Positions 13,001 to 23,292 of a DNA stretch of 64,000 nt are shown one piece after another. Every line of letters begins with the position of its first letter. The first letter of the stretch is position 1. The notes under the pieces were generated by a model. The model was given only the letters and a program-made list of their open reading frames with translations. It was not told the DNA's origin and searched no databases. The position numbers and the translations under genes are program-made. The DNA is from Nemania diffusa (lineage: Eukaryota > Ascomycota > Sordariomycetes > Xylariales > Xylariaceae): NCBI GenBank assembly GCA_038501195.1, contig JBBPUQ010000005.1, forward strand, positions 868,001 through 932,000. Reading direction: 5' to 3'.

Positions 13001-15778
13001 TGCAACCCCCATAACAGCAGCCAGTCATATCAGTAGAGCAATATGGATAGACCATGGCTGTGGAGGCTCCCTGTGACGGGAGGTGTCATTTCATCTACCA
13101 TCTCATGCCAAAAGATGACGACCACCTGGTTCTGGGCAACTACACATAATTCCCATCCCGGCTAGCCGGTTGTCTACCTTAGCGAGCCGGCACTTGAGAA
13201 GAGACTTTTTCTGTCTTTCATCTCTTTGCTAGTCACATACGAGCAGCCATGCCTAAAATCTGCCCACTTGAGACGCGATAAGCCATCCTGCTTACATCAT
13301 CCATGGTGTGTCTTTCGACTACTGATCTCTAGTGCGTCTGTATTGATCCTTTATGGTTGCGACGGCGAGATTCATACCCAACTGGTCCGCCGAAGCATCG
13401 AGCCCTCGGTCATTAGGAACGTATGTCTAACACCAAAATCGCCTAATTCGCGACCTTTGCGACAAATACTACGTGATCCTTGACGGGTTGTCAATGTGCC
13501 GCAGCCGTATCTGCGCGAAAACTGCTCCTACTGAGTCAAATTTTCATGTCACAGCTGATACATATTCGGGCCATTGTAGCGTACAGCATCCGCGTGTGCC
13601 GAGCAATGAATTATACGGCTTACGCACTGGATTTTCAACGTGTTTAATGCGAAGATTCTTAGTCAACGGATTGCTAATCAGAATTATCTGCTAGTGTTTT
13701 ATATCGGTGTCTGCTGTGTCGGCGTCTACTCTATCGGCGTCTGATTAACTGGCGTTACTCTGGCGAGCTTGAACACTAGGCATGATTTGCAGCCAATACC
13801 AAGCTCGTCGTTTTCTTCCGGTAGGGTCATGGGTTTGAAGAGACCGGAAAGCTATGGGGTTTCACAGTATTCTAGCCCTCGGACTTCGGAAGGTGAACTG
13901 ACGTAATACGATATATTCCTCTACACCACTGTGCTGCTTCCGCCTTGGTCGGCTAGCATTTCTCATCACATTGTTGGTATGGGTTGTGGATGGGGCTCGA
14001 TGGATAGCTGACGCCAAAAGACCACAATCCTATTTTCGGAACTACACAATCTGACTACGAGAAAATCTCTGGTATCATGAGGTTTGTTCTCTGGACACAA
14101 CCACAAGGCCGAGATACTACTTTATGGGCTTACGTAGGTACCGCGCTTGCCCCTGCAAGGCTGCCTCGCTTAACTAGAGAGGCTGTTTTTCCAGCGTTGG
14201 TAGAGCCCTTCCTCACCGCCTCTGCATGATTGTTAGGCTATAGTGACAATAGGATCAACAGCCGAGGCTAGCACACCCGACTATTCATTACGATGACGAG
14301 AAATCTTGCAATCACCGTGACGAAAGAAGTTCCGGCCCTCGGGGTTGTCGACTGTTATACGAAGAGAGCTTCGAAGAGGTATGTGCCTGTAAGATGTTGA
14401 CCAAGCCGGACAACTCTCGTCAATAACATGGAACTTGGGGTTTGAATTTTAAAGTTCCTACATCATACCATAACTATGGATTTATCTTGACACTAATATG
14501 AAGGTGGTGGTTGTTGTCGCCTCACCACGCGTCCGACAGCCATAATCTCGGCCCGTCGAGCAACACATACGCCATCGTATCTTCCACGCGTGCTCTTGCC
14601 ACCATATATCCTTGTTTTCCGGTATCGGGACATTTGGACTATGATAATTGCTTGCTATCATTGGGTTAACCTACCTAATGTGCTGGGGACTAAGCGTCAT
14701 GCGCATAACATAATTGCCACGAATGGTAGCCGTGGACGGCTCAAATGATACATTTCCATGCGGCGTATTAAGCAGCCCTAACTCACCGCTATTTTCCCTC
14801 TTCCTATTCTCCAGTTTAATCTATCATTTCCCCCCCTCGGCCACTTTGTCAGAGTCAGAAATAAGCAGCGTGGGAAGATACGGCTCGAAGATGACCCGTG
14901 AGGGGCCGGAGATATATTTTGGAAGTCCTAGGGAAGTAGATTTCTGGAAAACACGAGCGAGGAGACAACCACGAGTCGAGGGCGCATCCGACGGCTTGGT
15001 TGCGAAGATGGTGAGGTGCAGAGGGGAAACGGTTACATCGACGGCGGGATACCACGCTGCCGGACTCACGTTAGCGAATGCGTCTCTGTAGGTGGTATTT
15101 CGGCGTGGCTGCCTGGACTGGGTGGCAGGTCGCATGGCGAGTCTTCTGGGCTCTTCCTTGCATGCCTTACCCGTGATATCTCCGATCGATTGCCTGCGTC
15201 TCAGAGAAAGCCTGTTTTTGCATCTCGCTAACTATGGTGAGGGATATCAGGCTAGCATTACTGCCTCACCTACAATTATCTAACGGCTCGATATCGAGCG
15301 TGTAATATCGTGTAGATAGTAGATTCTGAAGAAATAATGTATTTGTAAGACAGGGCTTGATTATATCAAGATGAAAGGCATAACCAACAATGGCACCATA
15401 TGTCCAAGTGAATCCCATGATTCTGACTAAACAATCCTAGCATTACGGGGTATATCAGAGTTCGATTTATACATTGGCAGTTCGTCATTTGAACATTTTC
15501 ATTTGTGGATTACGTATGAAACTCACGTGCATGATTGCTCGAGAATAACTTTGATAAGTATGTGTTGGATAACATATATCTCGGATCAGTATTTTTTTTG
15601 TGGATAATTCGACACTGCCGCCTGCGAAACATAATGTACACTACACGTCTTGAACCGAGACTGCCACGCCTATTGAGTACATATACACCCGTATCAAGCC
15701 CACAAGCCAAGTAGCGTTACATTTGCTGTAGTGCACAAAAGGTTGATTAATAACTCTGCGTGTAAGCACAAGCAAAGC
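7037..15778. other. Second long intergenic stretch, no supported gene
   Basis: About 8.7 kb upstream of the membrane protein and downstream of the Mbp1-like gene. Open frames reach only about 137 codons and lie on both strands at the same places (11,344-11,974; 12,463-12,886; 14,714-15,283), as expected of chance frames. None shows a domain or a splice pattern. The stretch carries dense TAGGTA/GTACCTAC words, especially at 8,850-10,100, and a hairpin at 10,081-10,137. Confidence 0.6.
10081..10137. repeat. Imperfect 57-base hairpin
   Basis: The outer arms ACCCTGAGTC (10,081-10,090) and GACTCAGGGT (10,128-10,137) pair perfectly. After four mismatched bases an inner stem GCCTT/AAGGC follows, closing a loop of about nine bases. 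It could be a small folded RNA, a remnant of a small inverted-repeat element, or chance. No promoter or terminator signal settles this. Confidence 0.45.
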
Positions 15779-17975
15779 CTAACAGATCATCATGGGATCT
15801 CCTTGGTCAGGTAGTGCTACTAATCCCTCGCTTCGTTCCTCTTCCATCATATCGATCAAGTCATCCAAGTGCGCATCGAGATTTTCTGCAGCTTGACGGT
15901 CCAGGCATTGTTTCAATAATCGACGGTACTTGTCGATTTTCTCGCCGGTGCCGGAGTGGCCTAGTGCATTAACGTATTCTTGTTCTGCCTGTCTCTGTCT
16001 GTGAACGAGTTCGTTGAGTTCGTGAGCAAGCCTGAGCCGATCCTCATACGAGTCTTCACCTTGGTCTCCATTCATAAACGCTAGGCTCTGCTCAACTGAG
16101 GCCTGCACATGATACCGGCTTTGATTTGCTAGAAGAGACAAGACTTGGTCCTGAGCTAAGACTGACTCACTGACTGTCTTTGCAGCTTCTTCTTGCGTCT
16201 CCAGGCTACTCTCGAGATCAGCTATGTGCTGACGCACAGCAGATAACTCGGTTTCTGCGTTTCCCAATAACCGACGGGCTTCATTTTCGGCTTCGATTTT
16301 GTCCTTCCATTCCTCCTCGTAGTTACGAGCTAAATTCTGGAATTTTTCAAGCACCAGAGGCGTAATCTTGTTCTGAACAGTACTAGCAGCCTCTGAGCTA
16401 TACGGCACTGCAAGCTTGGTGACAGAATCAGACAACGCGTCGCGAAACGAAAAATGGCGCTGAGATTCGGGGGCAAAAGGTGAGGAAGACCGCTGCGGCG
16501 CCCGTTCTCTCATATTTCTAGTCGCGTTTAATTCTTTGATAAGTTCATCGGCACGAACGCCCTCCAGGTTGGGAATATCAGAAGCGGCTCCGCGGCCAAG
16601 AAGTGCGCGGACGCATTTTCTTGCCTTTGCTTTTGCAGCCAAGTGCAAAGCAGTGTTGCCATTCTGATCTTGCAGGTCCAGCAATTGGTGAACGTAGTTA
16701 GCATCATGAGTTTCTTGAAGCCTGTTTAGAATGCTGTCTAGATAGTAGCGGGAACACGATTGGCTTTGTACCCGACCGCTCTTCATCATGGAAGCATGAT
16801 GAATAACAGTGCAACCCGACTCATCCCGAATGGGTATGGTGTCGAAGAGCTCCTTCAGCACTGCAGGAAATGTCTGCTTTTCATAACAGTTGGTGAAATT
16901 GACGGACCGCATAAAGGGGGTCTCGCCTCGGCAATTGCGTGCCCCTAAATTTGCTCCGAACCGTTTCAACTGCTTGATAACATCTACATCACCCATGGCG
17001 CTTGCCCAGTGGAGAGCACTATGTTTTTCAGAATCGATAGGCCAGTCAGGTTGGAAGTTGGGTGGAGGTTCGGGTCGGAAAGTGGGTTCCTCTTGGCGAG
17101 AAATGAGAAAATAATCAAGAAGCTCGTCGCCATAGACAGAGTGCTGTTGCTCGGTAAGATCTTGGATCGTCTCGTCCCGGGTTCGTTTTCGATGGCCGGT
17201 TGAAAATTGGGACAGATCATGGCGCTCGTCTTCTGCCGCATACGATATGGAGGCGACTGTAACATTGTCCGGTATTTCATCCTCATTTACTAGCTGGCTT
17301 GCCGGCTCGAATTCTTCCCTCGGAGGGGGCGGCGGTGGTGGAGGAGGGGGACGGTCTGCCATATCAAGGTTAGAGATGTGTTGCTAGCTAAAATCCTAGC
17401 CAACTTCAGGCCTTGGACAAACACCTACTGTTCCACTTAGGCACTGCTGGTTTCCGGGGAGCTTTAGGCTTGCTCGTATGGCGGGGAGCTGGGGGTGGGC
17501 TTTCACCGCCTGCCGTGTACTCGAAGATGAGCCGTAGGCGATCATAAATGTTATTCCTCTGGGCGAGCTGTTCTCCCACTTCTAAGGGGATCCAGGTGCC
17601 CTGGTATTTGCCGTAGCCGCCCTGGATCTTCTCGTGAACGTCTTTCTGAACTTCACGTTCGAGGATACGGGTGCGGGCAGGCTTGTCGAAGCCCGCGCAT
17701 TTGAGGATGTGAGTGGCATTGATCCAATTGTCTGCTTTCCGGCGCATTACATGCTCCTTGAGCTCTGGACCAAATTGGTACTCGTACACGGGAATCTAAA
17801 CATACACATCAGACGTTAGCTAGGTACTATTGCCAGCTTTAATGTTGGACGAGAGGGTAGGAATGAAGTCGAAGGACGGAGCCGGGAGATACCGACTTAC
17901 ACCGCTGTATGTGGCGCTATAGATGCCAGGTTCAGGAGCAGGCTTTGCAGCAGCTGCGGCTGCTGGTTGAACCAT
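15779..17975 (-). CDS. MBP1: APSES-domain cell-cycle transcription factor with ankyrin repeats (Mbp1/Res-like)
   Basis: Three exons, 17,975-17,901, 17,795-17,429 and 17,355-15,779, give 672 aa in frame. The second intron (73 bp) has donor GTAGGT, branch CTAAC and acceptor CAG, so the ATG at 17,362 lies inside that intron and is not the start. Residues about 26-120 are the APSES/KilA-N DNA-binding domain ([25 protein letters not shown]). A proline run and acidic linker follow, then ankyrin repeats at about 255-290 and 375-410 ([17 protein letters not shown]) and a coiled coil at about 490-545. This is the architecture of Mbp1 (yeast) and Res1/Res2 (fission yeast), the DNA-binding half of MBF, which drives G1/S genes through ACGCG boxes with a Swi6-type partner. 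The length suits the family. Three ACGCG cores lie upstream. It is divergent from the GlyRS gene. Mbp1 versus another APSES-ankyrin paralogue is an inference. Confidence 0.9.
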
Positions 17976-18916
17976 GCCGAAAATGTGTGTATCACGGTAT
18001 GCCTGTATTTCGCTATGGGAGAAGAAGAGGAGTGGTGTTTCGGTCGTTGGGTAGAATATATGTCAGAGGAGGGGAAGGCTTCCTTCTCAAGATAGGCAGG
18101 AAAACCAGGGCTGATGTTGAGGGGACTGAGAACAGTAAGATTAGATATGCTGCAAGGTCTATTGTCAAGTCGAGGAGAACAGTCGATGTCTCGGTGTGAA
18201 TAAAACAACAGCTATGCAATGCGACAGAATATTACTGAATTGCGACTAACATTGACAGTAGCCAAATAACATTCTGTTTGCCTATGCTAATGAAATTTGG
18301 CTGATGGTTTTGGTGATAGTTTGTGACAATAGGGACGCGCCAAGGGCGGCAATATGATGTGAGATGAGTGGTGGTGAATGACCCAAGACGCGACCCTAAC
18401 ACGCGTTAATGAGTGAAAAGGGTGTACTCTCTATATAAGCGGGGCTAGCAGGGATAAGCCGAGGACTTCAGATGCACATATATGTAGAAATTGAATTAAC
18501 ATTGTTACTTGCATAATGTAGAGATATATCTATATAAAGAATATGTATATAGACCAGATTCTATAACCTACTTACCCCTCCTTAGTAAGCAGACACGCTA
18601 ATGGAGGGGTTCCTACTGTACATACAACACGCGCATAGAGTTTTTGGTGCCTTGTCACGTGTGTATAGCGGGGTTGGTCAATCTAGATAGGTGCATACAG
18701 GGGAAAAAAAGGCCATTTCTGGCCACTGGTTGGATGAGTCAAGCGCTATATGCACCAATGCTAGATTGAGTCAACTGTAGATAGGGTACCTAGTCAACGA
18801 GAGTCCGATCTCGTACCTACCTAACTGGTGCCCCTCCACTGGTATATCTGTTTTTTTTATGTTCCGGCCTGCCACCGCCATCCCTCCTCTCGCATAACAG
18901 CTATTCTACCGAGTTG
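17976..18916. promoter_or_regulatory. Divergent promoter region between the Mbp1-like and GlyRS genes
   Basis: A 941-bp gap separates the two start codons. It holds three ACGCG cores, a TATATAAG word at 18,433-18,440, and an imperfect hairpin near 18,573-18,608 (CCCCTCC paired with GGAGGGG). Pyrimidine-rich sequence leads into the GlyRS start. No separate gene is supported; an open frame at 17,897-18,208 is a shadow of the first exon. Confidence 0.6.
18335..18406. promoter_or_regulatory. Cluster of three MCB-type (ACGCG) sites
   Basis: ACGCG occurs at 18,335-18,339, 18,388-18,392 and as a full ACGCGT box at 18,401-18,406, 360-431 bp upstream of the Mbp1-like start codon. ACGCGT is the established binding core of MBF. 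Clustering in front of the gene for an MBF DNA-binding subunit suggests autoregulation; that step is inference. Confidence 0.5.
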
Positions 18917-21411
18917 ATGCGGGTCTTTCGCATTGTTCCCCGACCCTCACTAGCTGGTCGTGTAAGCTATCACTATAATTATCATATACAGCACCCTAGA
19001 CCATCTACTCCAACAATACCTGTTGCATTCTGTCCTTCATCCACCCTTCCAATCCGCTCGTACGCCATATCGCCCAGGAAAAAGCCCCCAGTTATGACGA
19101 CCACAGCCACCACCCTCAAGGGTGAACCCCTTGACCGCACCACCTTCGATGCCATGCTGAGGCGGCGTATGTTTTATACGCCGAGTTTCGAGGTACGTGC
19201 AAACATATTCCTCAATCCAGAATTTCCGAGTCGTTCCTCTAGTATCATGAGAATCTAACATAGTTGTCCATAGATATATGGCGGCGTTTCTGGTCTCTAC
19301 GACTATGGTCCTCCTGGTTGCGCTCTCCAACAGGGCGTCATTGATGTCTGGCGCAAACACTTCATCCTCGAGGAGGATATGCTCGAGGTCGACTGCACTG
19401 TCCTAACCCCCGCCGAAGTGTTGAAGACGAGCGGCCACGTTGACAAGTTCGCCGACTCCATGTGCAAGGACCCCAAGAACGGCGAAATCTTCCGTGCCGA
19501 CCACTTCATCGAGGAAATCCTCGAGAACCGACTCAAGGGCGACAAGGAAGCCCGTGGCCTAACAATCGAGAGCAAAGAGGAGGATACGAAGAAGAAGCGC
19601 AAGACCAAGGGAGCTGTTGCCGTGGCCGTCAGACTTGATGGTACCGTGGTCCAAGAATACGAGGAGACCCTGGCCAAGATCGACAATTACAACACACAAG
19701 AGCTCGGCGAGCTGATCAAGAAGTTCGATCTCAGGAACCCAGCCACCGACACGCAACCATTACCCCCAGTCGACTTCAACCTCATGTTTTCCACAAGCAT
19801 CGGCCCGAGTAGCAACCTTCGCGGCTACCTGAGACCCGAAACAGCCCAGGGCCAGTTCTTGAATTTTTCTAAGCTGCTCGATTTCAACCAGCAACAGATG
19901 CCTTTCGCCTCCGCCTCCATCGGCAGGTCCTATCGTAATGAAATCTCTCCTAGATCTGGCTTACTGCGCGTGCGGGAGTTTCTCATGGCAGAGATTGAGC
20001 ACTTTGTAGATCCAGAGGGTGGCAAGAAGCACCCGCGATTTAACCAAGTCAAGGGCGTCGAATTGGTACTTCTGAACAGAGAGACACAGCTTTCGGGAAA
20101 GACACATGTTCAAAAGGTCACCATTGGCCAAGCAGTCGCAGACGGTACCGTCGACAACGAGACTCTTGGCTACTTTTTGGCTCGCATCCACCTCTTCCTT
20201 AAGACGATTGGTGTAGATCAGACCAAGATTCGTTTCAGACAACACATGGCAAATGAGATGGCTCATTATGCTGCCGACTGCGTGAGTAAATCTCCTTACC
20301 ATCTCCCTTCCCTCACAAAGTAGCTCTCCTTCAATCATCTTGATATGAAGCGGAGTCGAACAATGTCCTCGAGTGGCATAGACTGACACAGCTTTTGTTT
20401 CTAGTGGGATGCCGAATTACTGACCTCGTATGGTTGGATTGAATGTGTTGGATGTGCAGACCGTAGCGCATATGACCTAAGTGTACATGCGAAAAAGACG
20501 GGTGCCTCGCTCATTGTCCGTCAGCGACTCCCTGAGCCTATACAAGTAACAGAGTGGGAAGTAGAGCTACAGAGAAAGAAATTCGGCCCGTATTTCAAAA
20601 AGAGCGGCAGATTTGTGGAAGACGCTTTACTCGCGACAACCCAATCCCAAAGAGAAGAACTTGCGAAGTCCCTGGAGACTACTGGCTCCTTAACCATCGA
20701 GGTTGCTGGCGTTGAAAATGATGGCAAAGTGACCGTGCCTGCCGAGCTTCTCACGATTGAGCAGCGGACAAGAACGGAGAACGTTCGTGAATTCATTCCC
20801 AATGTGATCGAACCCTCATTTGGCATTGGAAGGATACTATAGTAGGTCCCAAACCCACCTCAAAATCGCATCGGTATGCTAAGCGTCTATCTATCTAGCG
20901 CGCTCATGGAACATTCTTACTGGACCCGTGCCAGCGAGGGTGGTGACGAGTCCCGTGGTGTGAGTACTATGGTTTTGTCCTACTCGGAAAACCATGCTGA
21001 CTGGCTATCTATTAGGTTCTGTCGTTTCCACCTACCGTTGCACCGACCAAGGTTATCATCGTGCCTCTTTCCAACAATGATGCCTTCCGGCCATTTTGCC
21101 GCGAAATATCCCAGAAGCTCCGAAAGATTGGGGTTTCTAACCGCATTGATGATTCTTCGGCGACAATCGGCAAGCGTTACAGCCGTAACGATGAACTTGG
21201 CACGCCACTCGGTATCACGATTGATTTCCAGACAGTTCAAGACAAGACAGTGACGTTGAGAGATCGAGATTCGACAAAACAAGTCCGAGCTGATGAGGAC
21301 CAGATCCTTGCCGCTATCCGCTCCGTGGTTGATGGTACGAAGACATGGCAGGATATTGAATCCGAGCTGCCCGCTTTTGTTGGGCAAGAGATTGAGGTTG
21401 CTGTCCGGTAA
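18917..21411 (+). CDS. GRS1: Glycyl-tRNA synthetase, probably dual cytosolic/mitochondrial
   Basis: Five exons (18,917-19,192; 19,274-20,281; 20,405-20,841; 20,899-20,959; 21,016-21,411) join in frame to 725 aa. The enzyme charges tRNA-Gly. Class II landmarks are present: FEIYGGVSGLYDYGPPGC across the first splice junction, RPETAQGQFLNF, RSYRNEISPRSGLLRVREF, and the motif-3 PSFGIGR before the C-terminal anticodon-binding region (VAPTKVIIVPLSNND). The first 59 residues are rich in Arg, Ser, Pro and Tyr with almost no acidic residues, like a mitochondrial presequence; a second in-frame ATG at 19,094 would give the shorter cytosolic form. In budding yeast GRS1 a single gene serves both compartments. 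A TTG codon lies directly before the first ATG, probably by chance. Introns are 56-123 bp. Confidence 0.96.
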
Positions 21412-21917
21412 TCAAAGATGTCTCTAGTCTAAGTAGCGATGTTTAGCTTGATATCATTGAATGCGTGATATGATACCTGTGTCGCTCTATGCGACCCAGT
21501 GACCAGAGGGAAAAAAAACGCAGCTCTTAGCGACCTCATCCGCCTCACATACTATGAGCCCGATCTCGTCAATATAGGTAACTCCCTCCCGTTTCACACG
21601 CTATGCTCTGCGTTCTCGGTGTCGATATACCGATTCTAGACATGATTTAATAAACATGGGGAAGGAAAACGCCGATTGTAGTATTCAAAACGTGTAGGGT
21701 CTTGAGCAGGAGCCTAGAGAGATGTAGACAATTTACTCTATGATAAGCCTATACTACTGTTTAACTTCACAATTTCATCGTTTCTGGATAGTTGAGGAAT
21801 ATTTTGACGTTTAGATCAAGTCGTAGGTGTAAGTAGGGGCCTCGCAATCTTTTATACCTAACTAATGACCAATTATGAACAATACCTAAGGTATATATAA
21901 ACTGCATTCAAGTTACG
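21412..21917. other. 3' region of GlyRS, no gene seen
   Basis: About 500 bp of moderately AT-rich sequence between the GlyRS stop codon and the MITE. No open frame or RNA gene is supported. Confidence 0.55.
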
Positions 21918-21919
21918 TA

Positions 21920-22023
21920 CTCGTCCAGGCTAATAACGCCTTTGGACCTAGGCAGGAGCGGTGCTGACCCCTAGGTCCAGGTCTATAGGTAATAGGATAA
22001 ATGACAAGTTAAATCGATCCATC
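21920..22023 (+). repeat. Left terminal inverted repeat of the MITE
   Basis: Nearly perfect reverse complement of 22,443-22,542. It contains an internal palindrome, GGACCTAGG ... CCTAGGTCC, around a 17-base centre, so each arm can fold on itself as well as pair with the other arm. It carries a 4-bp insertion relative to the right arm. Confidence 0.9.
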
Positions 22024-22442
22024 TTTGGTACAAAGTCTGCCATATAATTTACACCAAAATGGTTGTATTTCTGCTTTGTTGGATTGATCGCTTATTCTAA
22101 TGCCAAGGACCTAGTACTTTTCAATAATTTAATATAGATTGAATTATTTACTTATTACACTTTTCTACCTACTGCACCTACTTTCAAGACTTTCAAGACC
22201 TTTAGACCTTCATAACTTTTACAACCTTTACAACCCTTTAATCTTCAAGACTTTCTATTCAATCAAATTTATCAAATTCTATCAACAGGTCTGAAGTCAA
22301 AGAATTGGCTAACTTAGGTGATTTTTCAAGGTTGAAAATAAAGAAGTCACTGCAAAACAAACTATTGTTTTAGGTCAAAATTGCATTTATGCGAACTACT
22401 TCTATTTTGGTGAGAACCTCACCTATTTGTAAGTCTTTTCAA

Positions 22443-22542
22443 CATGGATCGATTTAACTTGTCATTTATCCTATTATAGACCTGGACCTAGGGGTCAGCA
22501 CCGCTCCTGCCTAGGTCCAAAGGCGTTATTAGCCTGGACGAG
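22443..22542 (-). repeat. Right terminal inverted repeat of the MITE
   Basis: Matches the left end in inverted orientation, including the internal GGACCTAGG/CCTAGGTCC palindrome, and is followed by TA (22,543-22,544), the presumed target duplication. Confidence 0.9.
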
Positions 22543-22544
22543 TA

Positions 22545-23292
22545 CATATGTACAAGGTAGATCATATGCATACGCCTAGTTGCTAGTTACCTTAGTATTA
22601 CCCCACCTCCCACGCTCCGGGATAGATGGTACCTATATCGGTATGACGCATTTAGGGACTATAATTCCGTACGAGATCATCTAAGCAAGGTAGTGATCCA
22701 TACGTACTGTAGGTAAGAACATATGTAGGCCTTACAAACTTTTACTACGGCGGTGTTACCATCATAGTACAACCGATAAGTCCAGATGTAGATGTGAATA
22801 GGCAGTCTAATGCTTATGATAACTCAGGGGCCAAAGGGAATAGTCGGTTGGAGTTTGAGAGCGAAATCCGTAACTCTAGCGGGGTAGGTCGTATCATTAT
22901 CACCGAATTAGCGAGGCGGGTTAGGATTAAGATATTACTACTTAGAAAATATGTAGAAAACGATGTCCTATCGCCGAACAACGGCCGATGTCAATGATGT
23001 AACCCATGCAAGCCATATCCGCATTCCGCTGGCGCCCTTATTGCCGTTGGGACTGAAGCAAACAGATCCGGTTACATACAAATAAGTAGAGAAGAGCGCC
23101 ATAGCAGCAAGTTCATAGACTATATATTTCATTTATCTTCTATTCTTCACCTAGAAGACCCAATACCACTCAAGAAAACCCGCAGAGCCTATCACCTATT
23201 CCTTCCCGTCTCACTTACATCAAAGCCACACATACACACCCCCTCAAACTCTACCCCTACCCTCCCCCAACAACCAACTCCCAGCCGTCAAA
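22545..23292. other. Promoter side of the aldo-keto reductase gene
   Basis: About 750 bp without a supported gene. The last 90 bp are strongly C/T-rich (ACCCCCTCAAACTCTACCCC style) and run into GTCAAAATG at the start codon, a typical leader of a well-expressed fungal gene. Chance frames only. Confidence 0.5.

Larger units (their letters stand above)
21920..22542. mobile_element. MITE-like non-autonomous DNA transposon with about 100-bp inverted ends
   Basis: The two ends are long, nearly perfect inverted repeats: 21,920-22,023 and 22,443-22,542 both begin, reading inward, with CTCGTCCAGGCTAATAACGC. They differ mainly by a 4-bp insertion (GGTA) in the left arm. The element is flanked by TA on both sides, the target duplication typical of Tc1/mariner/pogo (Fot1-like) transposons. 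The roughly 420-bp interior is AT-rich with CTTTCAAGAC-type short repeats and has no transposase frame, so the element would need a transposase supplied from elsewhere. The close match of the arms suggests recent activity. It sits between GlyRS and the aldo-keto reductase. Confidence 0.88.

Noticed and set aside
14714..15283. Frames of up to 125 codons on both strands
   Set aside because: Contradictory overlapping frames with no motif; composition is not convincing.
17356..17362. ATG at 17,362 as the start of a separate 527-aa ankyrin protein
   Set aside because: It lies in the last bases of an intron with branch CTAAC and acceptor ATGGCAG; removing the intron fuses the frame to the APSES exon in phase.
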